From an uncultured Lachnospiraceae bacterium (lineage in GTDB: Bacteria; Bacillota; Clostridia; Lachnospirales; Lachnospiraceae), in the NCBI GenBank assembly GCA_910579425.1, contig CAJTVL010000110.1, positions 1 to 11,714 on the forward strand: 11,714 bases of DNA, in the 5' to 3' direction. Position 1 is the stretch's first letter. Every line of letters starts with the position of its first letter. This document shows positions 8,262 through 11,714 of this stretch, piece by piece. The notes beneath the pieces were generated by a model that was not told the origin of the DNA, searched no databases, and saw only the letters and a program-made list of their open reading frames with translations. Both the position numbers and the translations under genes were made by a program.

Positions 8262-8308
8262 AGAACAAAAGCGGATATAGAACAATAAAAAGACGTAAAT
8301 ATAACAAT
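8262..8308 (+). promoter_or_regulatory. Repeated AGAACAA motif and weak -10 upstream of the enzyme gene
   Basis: AGAACAA occurs at 8262-8268 and again at 8279-8285 (17 bp apart), and the related ATAACAAT lies at 8301-8308. A -10-like TATAAC sits at 8300-8305, with no recognisable -35 box upstream. Directly repeated sites ahead of a promoter lacking a -35 box are what an AraC-type activator would need. The region is A/T-rich, so chance repeats are possible. Confidence 0.35.
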
Positions 8309-8351
8309 TTATCCGGGAGCACAGCTGGGATAAAAGGAAAGGACAGAATAA

Positions 8352-10523
8352 ATGATAACAAGAAAGAGTAAGGGGCTGGAAATCCGCATCAGGAAAGAGG
8401 ACGGCCTGATCTGCGGGCTGTATTCGGGATTTGGGGCATACAATATTGCGGATCCAGATGGCATGGGAAGCGTCTGCTATACGCTAAGGGGGGATGATAT
8501 ACGGACAGAACGCCCCTTGACGCCCTATGAAGAACGGTTTGCTTCTTATGACAGCATAATCCCAGAGAAAGACAGGGTCAGGTGCAGAAATGAGAAACTG
8601 TCCATTGATACGGCCTATACATTGGGGCATGACAGGCTTCTGATAGAATCCCATACCAAAAACCCGGAAATCTCACAGTTTGGGATAGACCTGAACCTGA
8701 ACTTCCTGGGTAAGAAAAACGGCACTTATATCGGCCAGCTACTCCCCAGTTCCCCCTATACATCCCGGGAAGGGGATAAAATGTACTGTATCATGCCGGT
8801 GATTGGCTGTGGGTTTTGTATCGTGATGGCAAAGAGCGCCTGCAAGGCATGGAAGATCAGTTACTCGGAATATTCCTTCGGGCATTTCATTCAGCGTTTT
8901 CAAATGTTGTCCACACTGGATGACAGGTACGGGAAAGGGGGAAGCAGCACATTGGCCCTGGAGATCACATTTGCGGACACGATCGCAAAATGCTATCGCA
9001 GGATCCAGGAAAGCTATGGCTGTCCCATGCTGTATTCTGAGATGACAGGCACATTCGGTCAGTATATCGACGTGAAGATTCTAGGCGAGGCGGACTATGT
9101 AATGGTTTTGCATGGAAAAGAGGAGAGGAGATTTCCGGTGACGGACGGCAGGGTGCGGGTAACATCCCCCGGATACGGGCTCTGCCATGTTGTGCCCTGT
9201 AGGGATGGCAGGCCGGGGCTTGATACAACGATCTGGTTTGGCGGGGATATGGACCGGCTGTTTGAGAAAAGCTGCGACACGGTAAGAAAGCCGTACCATA
9301 ACGATGAGAACCTGTGCGAGGGAATGACCTGGTGCTGGGCATTGCTTGCCTATATGACCACCCATAACAGTGACAGATACCGGGCAATGACACAGGAAGC
9401 CATAAAGACCATGATGGGGGAAGGGGAGCGGCTTGTTGCGCGAAATACCATCGTGCCGTACCCGGTGGGAGAGTTTCCGGCCTACCATGTATACAAGTCC
9501 CGGAGAATCCAGGAACAGTTTTTTGGCATTTCCATCCTGACAGAGCAGTATAAGCTGACTGGTGAGGGGAAATATCTTGATTTTGCGGTAAAATCGGCAG
9601 AAACGGTGATCCGGGTCTATCAGCAGGAAAACGGCGCATTTGTGCAGCAGGGCAGCGACTATACCACGGTGTGCGCCCCGGTCATTGCCATCATTGACCT
9701 TGCGCGGGAACTCCGGGAGGTGGACCAGGGCAAGGCGGAATATTTCTCGGAAAGTGCGGCAAGGGCTGTGCGCTATCTGGTGGGGCGGGGGCTCCACTTC
9801 CCGACGGAGGGCATCGTGGGCAAGCAGAATGACGAGGAGATGGAGGAGGGGTCTATCTCCTGCACGGCCCTGTCCCTGCTCTATTATTGCAGGTACATAG
9901 CGTATGTGGAAGAATACGTCATTTTTGCGGAAAAAGTATTGCGCCTGCATGACTGGTGGCGCTGCTATACACCGGATGTGCGGCTTTTTATGTCCACCAT
10001 GCGGTGGTGGGAGACCATATGGGAGGGGGACGGAACCGGGCCTGGGATTTGTGCCGGACATGCGTGGGGCATCTGGCGTGCGGAAGCGGATTTTTATATG
10101 GGTGTTCTGACGGGGAAAGCGGACTATTTTCTCAGCTCCTGGAACGGGTATATGACGAATTTTTCCAAGATCACAAAGGAGGGAGAGTCTTATTCCTGCT
10201 ATCAGCCGGATTACTTTGTGGGCGGGGGCGATTCTGCTATCAGGCGGATGCTGATGCAGCTTTCTGATGGGGATATGGAGAAAAGGTATGAGATCACTCA
10301 CGGTTACCCGCGGCATTATGACCGTTCCCTTTCCCGTTACGTGTGGGTGCGCTCATGCCAGACCTGGCAGAAGACAGCGGTGGTGATCTTTAGGGAGGAA
10401 GGGACGATTGCGCTGAACTGTGAATTTGAAAATAATAAACTGACAGTTCCGGAAGCTGTGGAAGAGATTTATTTTGGGGATGAAAGGCAGAGGTGTGCGA
10501 AGTGTGTAAAAAATGAAGGATAA
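8352..10523 (+). CDS. Putative cytoplasmic carbohydrate-active enzyme, family not assigned
   Basis: I do not recognise the exact family. The 723-residue protein has no signal peptide or membrane segment, so it should act in the cytoplasm. Residues about 1-310 look beta-rich. Residues about 320-640 are helical, with aromatic- and glycine-rich turns typical of alpha/alpha-barrel glycosidases and lyases: CEGMTWCWALLAY (322-334), EEGSISCTALSLLYYCRYI (498-516), WWETIWEGDG (552-561) and AGHAWGIWRAEADFY (568-582). A short C-terminal beta-like tail follows. Acidic residues E323, D495, E496, E554, E558, E578 and D580 are possible catalytic candidates, but none can be picked by eye. The ATG has AAAGGA 8 bp upstream. 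The gene diverges from the sensor kinase and is the only enzyme beside the importer, so it probably cleaves or modifies the imported oligosaccharide. That role is inferred from context. Confidence 0.72.
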   Translation: MITRKSKGLEIRIRKEDGLICGLYSGFGAYNIADPDGMGSVCYTLRGDDIRTERPLTPYEERFASYDSIIPEKDRVRCRNEKLSIDTAYTLGHDRLLIESHTKNPEISQFGIDLNLNFLGKKNGTYIGQLLPSSPYTSREGDKMYCIMPVIGCGFCIVMAKSACKAWKISYSEYSFGHFIQRFQMLSTLDDRYGKGGSSTLALEITFADTIAKCYRRIQESYGCPMLYSEMTGTFGQYIDVKILGEADYVMVLHGKEERRFPVTDGRVRVTSPGYGLCHVVPCRDGRPGLDTTIWFGGDMDRLFEKSCDTVRKPYHNDENLCEGMTWCWALLAYMTTHNSDRYRAMTQEAIKTMMGEGERLVARNTIVPYPVGEFPAYHVYKSRRIQEQFFGISILTEQYKLTGEGKYLDFAVKSAETVIRVYQQENGAFVQQGSDYTTVCAPVIAIIDLARELREVDQGKAEYFSESAARAVRYLVGRGLHFPTEGIVGKQNDEEMEEGSISCTALSLLYYCRYIAYVEEYVIFAEKVLRLHDWWRCYTPDVRLFMSTMRWWETIWEGDGTGPGICAGHAWGIWRAEADFYMGVLTGKADYFLSSWNGYMTNFSKITKEGESYSCYQPDYFVGGGDSAIRRMLMQLSDGDMEKRYEITHGYPRHYDRSLSRYVWVRSCQTWQKTAVVIFREEGTIALNCEFENNKLTVPEAVEEIYFGDERQRCAKCVKNEG

Positions 10524-10524
10524 C

Positions 10525-10545
10525 CTTGTAAAACAGGCTTTTTTT
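10525..10545 (+). terminator. Weak terminator after the enzyme gene
   Basis: CTTGT (10525-10529) pairs with ACAGG (10533-10537), with one G-T, around an AAA loop and is followed by C and seven T's (10539-10545). The stem is only 5 bp, so termination may be partial. It overlaps a promoter-like -35 box. Confidence 0.35.
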
Positions 10546-10553
10546 CATATAAT
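10526..10553 (+). promoter_or_regulatory. Promoter-like site downstream of the enzyme gene
   Basis: TTGTAA (10526-10531) and a perfect TATAAT (10548-10553) are separated by 16 bp. Transcription would begin near 10560 and run through repeat copy 2 to its terminator at 10776-10811, giving an RNA of about 250 bases, or read on into the redox remnant at 10843. The surrounding DNA is A/T-rich, so a chance match is possible. Confidence 0.4.
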
Positions 10554-10712
10554 TATATTGTAGAAAGAAAACCGTAAAGGTAGAAACCACTAAAAAGCAA
10601 AAGAGGAAAAACAACGGACAGCACGCTTCACGAACTGTCCTTATGTTAATGAAAAGAGAGACGGAAATTGCAATGGAGTCCGTAGAAGCGATCGGAAGCA
10701 AATATGACAACG

Positions 10713-10811
10713 TATAGGGAAACATTTTTGTCTTTTGGAAGTTGCAAAAAGAAAAGTTCAGGAAAACATAAGATTAAAACACACTTAAATTCAGCGTTTA
10801 GGTGTGTTTTT
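10713..10811 (+). repeat. ~100-bp two-hairpin repeat, copy 2
   Basis: This is the direct-orientation partner of 915-1016. Hairpin 1 lies at 10725-10750 (TTTTTGT with GCAAAAA, then CTT/AAG with the same TTGG loop and bulge). The one stem change relative to copy 1 (C to T) gives a G-T pair, so pairing is kept. Hairpin 2 is the terminator at 10776-10810. A one-base change in the A-run and a missing C near the start break any shared reading frame, which argues against a conserved peptide. Confidence 0.75.
10776..10811 (+). terminator. Rho-independent terminator in repeat copy 2
   Basis: AAAACACACTTAAA (10776-10789) pairs with TTTAGGTGTGTTTT (10797-10810), with one G-T, around a 7-base loop and ends in five T's. 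It lies only about 30 bp before the start codon of the redox remnant, so it would either end an upstream RNA or attenuate that gene. Confidence 0.75.
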
Positions 10812-10842
10812 CCATTTCTGTTGCAGACAGGAGGAAGATATT

Positions 10843-11097
10843 TTGGTATTGTATTATACAGGAACAGGCAACAGTGGATATGTGGCAAAGAAAGTGGGGG
10901 AACAGATAGAAGATGAAGTCCTCAACCTGTTCGATAAGATTAAAGGGTATGATAATAATGTAAGCTTAAAGGACGGCAAGCTTCTCTGGGGAGATCAGTG
11001 TACCCACTGTATGGCCTGTATCTGCAAATGCCCCAAGGAAGCCATTGAATACGGAAACAGGAGTAAGGGAAAACCAAGATACCAATGCCCGCTGTAG
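10843..11097 (+). pseudogene. Internally deleted EFR1-type flavodoxin/ferredoxin protein
   Basis: EFR1-type proteins join an N-terminal flavodoxin-like domain to a C-terminal two-cluster ferredoxin domain in about 250 residues. Here only 84 residues remain in one open frame. The N-terminus VLYYTGTGNSGYVAKK carries the flavin-phosphate loop TGTGNS (6-11). It continues to about residue 35 and then joins the C-terminal ferredoxin end, with one complete 4Fe-4S motif (C53, C56, C59, C63, followed by P64) and the ending GKPRYQCPL. Most of the flavodoxin domain and the first ferredoxin motif are missing, and the join lies near 10945-10960. The start is TTG 10843, chosen because AGGAGG (10829-10834) sits 8 bp before it and family members begin at this point. 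It is probably a deletion remnant, though the intact frame and strong ribosome binding site leave room for a working mini-protein. Confidence 0.7.
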
Positions 11098-11120
11098 GAG
11101 GTATGGCTTAAGCGTATGCC

Positions 11121-11639
11121 TTATCCGCTTTTTGAAACCGTGGGGGCCTGAAAAAGCGCGGCAGTCGGAGGATGATAGGTGAAGATTAAAAAGCAGATCA
11201 AAAGAAAGCACACCAAAAGACCAGATAAAAAGGAATTAGAATCCGATTTACAGGACAATGTAAGCTGACAGGCCAGGCAGAATGCGATTATGATACTGAA
11301 AATAAATATAGCAATATCTAATATAAAAATATCTTTTCCAAGGAGTGCCGTGTAGGTATAAAAGAGGATTGGAATGCATAAGGTTCCGGCCAGAATCCCA
11401 AAGCATAAGGCAGAACGGATACAGGGATAATCGGCCTTTAGTTTAAAAACCATGAAGAGAGAGTAAGCCAGCATGGGGGAAAAGAGTAATTTCATGTGTT
11501 CCCATATGGACTCATTTACCGGCGTAAAGAGACCGACGATAGGATTATGACCAGACCATTCATAGAAAAAATGGGCAAGAGATCCGGAAATCAGGACAAA
11601 GAGGATTCCAATTATGGTATAGCGCTTTAACTGTTTCAT
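11121..11639 (-). CDS. DUF6512-type integral membrane protein
   Basis: This 172-residue membrane protein of unknown function has about five hydrophobic segments (about 7-24, 50-66, 76-94, 102-124 and 137-154). The stretch HFFYEWSGHNPIVGLFTPVN (23-42), followed by ESIWEHMKLLF (43-53), matches the signature I associate with the DUF6512 family. The C-terminus (TYHPPTAALFQAPTVSKSG) keeps the family's PP..LF pattern and then ends in a lysine/serine tail, so it may be slightly altered at the end. The ATG is preceded by GAGGTG (plus-strand 11644-11649) at short spacing. It converges with the redox remnant, with 23 bp between the stops. No function should be inferred. Confidence 0.8.
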   Translation of the reverse strand: MKQLKRYTIIGILFVLISGSLAHFFYEWSGHNPIVGLFTPVNESIWEHMKLLFSPMLAYSLFMVFKLKADYPCIRSALCFGILAGTLCIPILFYTYTALLGKDIFILDIAIFIFSIIIAFCLACQLTLSCKSDSNSFLSGLLVCFLLICFLIFTYHPPTAALFQAPTVSKSG

Positions 11640-11677
11640 AAAATCACCTCATAGTTATTACCTAAATTCCGCATTGA

Positions 11678-11683
11678 ATTATA
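11678..11683 (-). promoter_or_regulatory. -10 box for the DUF6512-type gene
   Basis: A perfect TATAAT on the minus strand lies about 40 bp before the start codon. No convincing -35 box is seen in the remaining 30 bp of the window. Confidence 0.35.
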
Positions 11684-11714
11684 ACGAGGAGGGGACCGGG
11701 ACTTTCATATTAAA

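Larger units (their letters stand above)
10524..10842. other. Gene-poor stretch with a promoter-like site and repeat copy 2
   Basis: No protein gene is convincingly supported in these 319 bp. The stretch contains a weak terminator, a promoter-like site, a hairpin pairing GGACAG (10616-10621) with CTGTCC (10635-10640), repeat copy 2 with its terminator, and the AGGAGG (10829-10834) of the next gene. A 22-codon frame beginning at ATG 10649 ends with TAG (10715-10717) at the very start of the repeat. It lacks a ribosome binding site and resembles nothing I know. Confidence 0.5.

Noticed and set aside
9081..10316. Long open frame on the minus strand opposite the enzyme gene (411 codons)
   Set aside because: It has no ribosome binding site or recognisable domain, is rich in P, H and R as antisense frames of GC-rich genes are, and the plus-strand frame has clear enzyme-like motifs.
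10646..10888. Minus-strand open frame across repeat copy 2
   Set aside because: It spans the terminator and repeat, has no ribosome binding site, and has the hydrophobic, phenylalanine-rich look of translated A/T-rich non-coding DNA.
11100..11120. Inverted repeat around GCTTAAGC between the convergent genes as a terminator
   Set aside because: The outer arms pair imperfectly and off-centre from the inner palindrome, and no T-run follows directly on either strand.
1..11714. CRISPR array, tRNA, rRNA or phage attachment sites
   Set aside because: No regularly spaced repeats, cloverleaf genes or integrase gene were seen; the only sizeable repeat is the pair at 915-1016 and 10713-10811.

Overview
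The window looks like a gut-type Firmicute, most likely Lachnospiraceae. The clues are AGGAGG-type ribosome binding sites, an LplB/YtcP/LplA-type sugar ABC operon without its own ATPase, a YesM/YesN-type two-component pair, an Rpn-family nuclease, an EFR1-type flavodoxin/ferredoxin remnant and a DUF6512-type membrane protein. This placement is inferred from gene families only.

Layout. (1) 3-905 (+): Rpn/PDDEXK-type nuclease (putative transposase), open at the left edge. It is followed by a ~100-bp repeat (copy 1, 915-1016) that ends in a strong terminator. (2) 1287-4822 (+): a three-gene sugar-import operon of two permeases and a lipoprotein binding protein, closed by a GC-rich bidirectional terminator. 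(3) 4883-8192 (-): an AraC-type response regulator and its YesM-type sensor kinase, overlapping by 20 bp and read from a good TTGAAT-17-TATAAT promoter at 8231-8259. (4) 8352-10523 (+): a 723-residue protein without signal peptide that resembles cytoplasmic alpha/alpha-barrel carbohydrate-active enzymes; it diverges from the kinase. (5) 10524-10842: a 319-bp gene-poor stretch with a promoter-like site, repeat copy 2 (10713-10811) and a second copy of the terminator. (6) 10843-11097 (+): an 84-residue internally deleted EFR1-type protein. (7) 11121-11639 (-): a DUF6512-type membrane protein.

How it fits together. The kinase probably senses an extracellular sugar signal and phosphorylates the AraC-type regulator. 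The regulator would then activate the importer operon and the divergent enzyme gene. The importer brings in an oligosaccharide, powered by a shared ATPase encoded elsewhere, and the cytoplasmic enzyme processes it. A loose motif (WRAACARTAAR) occurs upstream of both presumed targets. The whole sugar module lies between two ~92% identical direct repeats. Each repeat can fold into two consecutive hairpins, and the differences between copies in the stems keep pairing. The repeats, the truncated redox gene and the orphan enzyme are the parts most worth a second look. The remaining genes are ordinary for this kind of locus.
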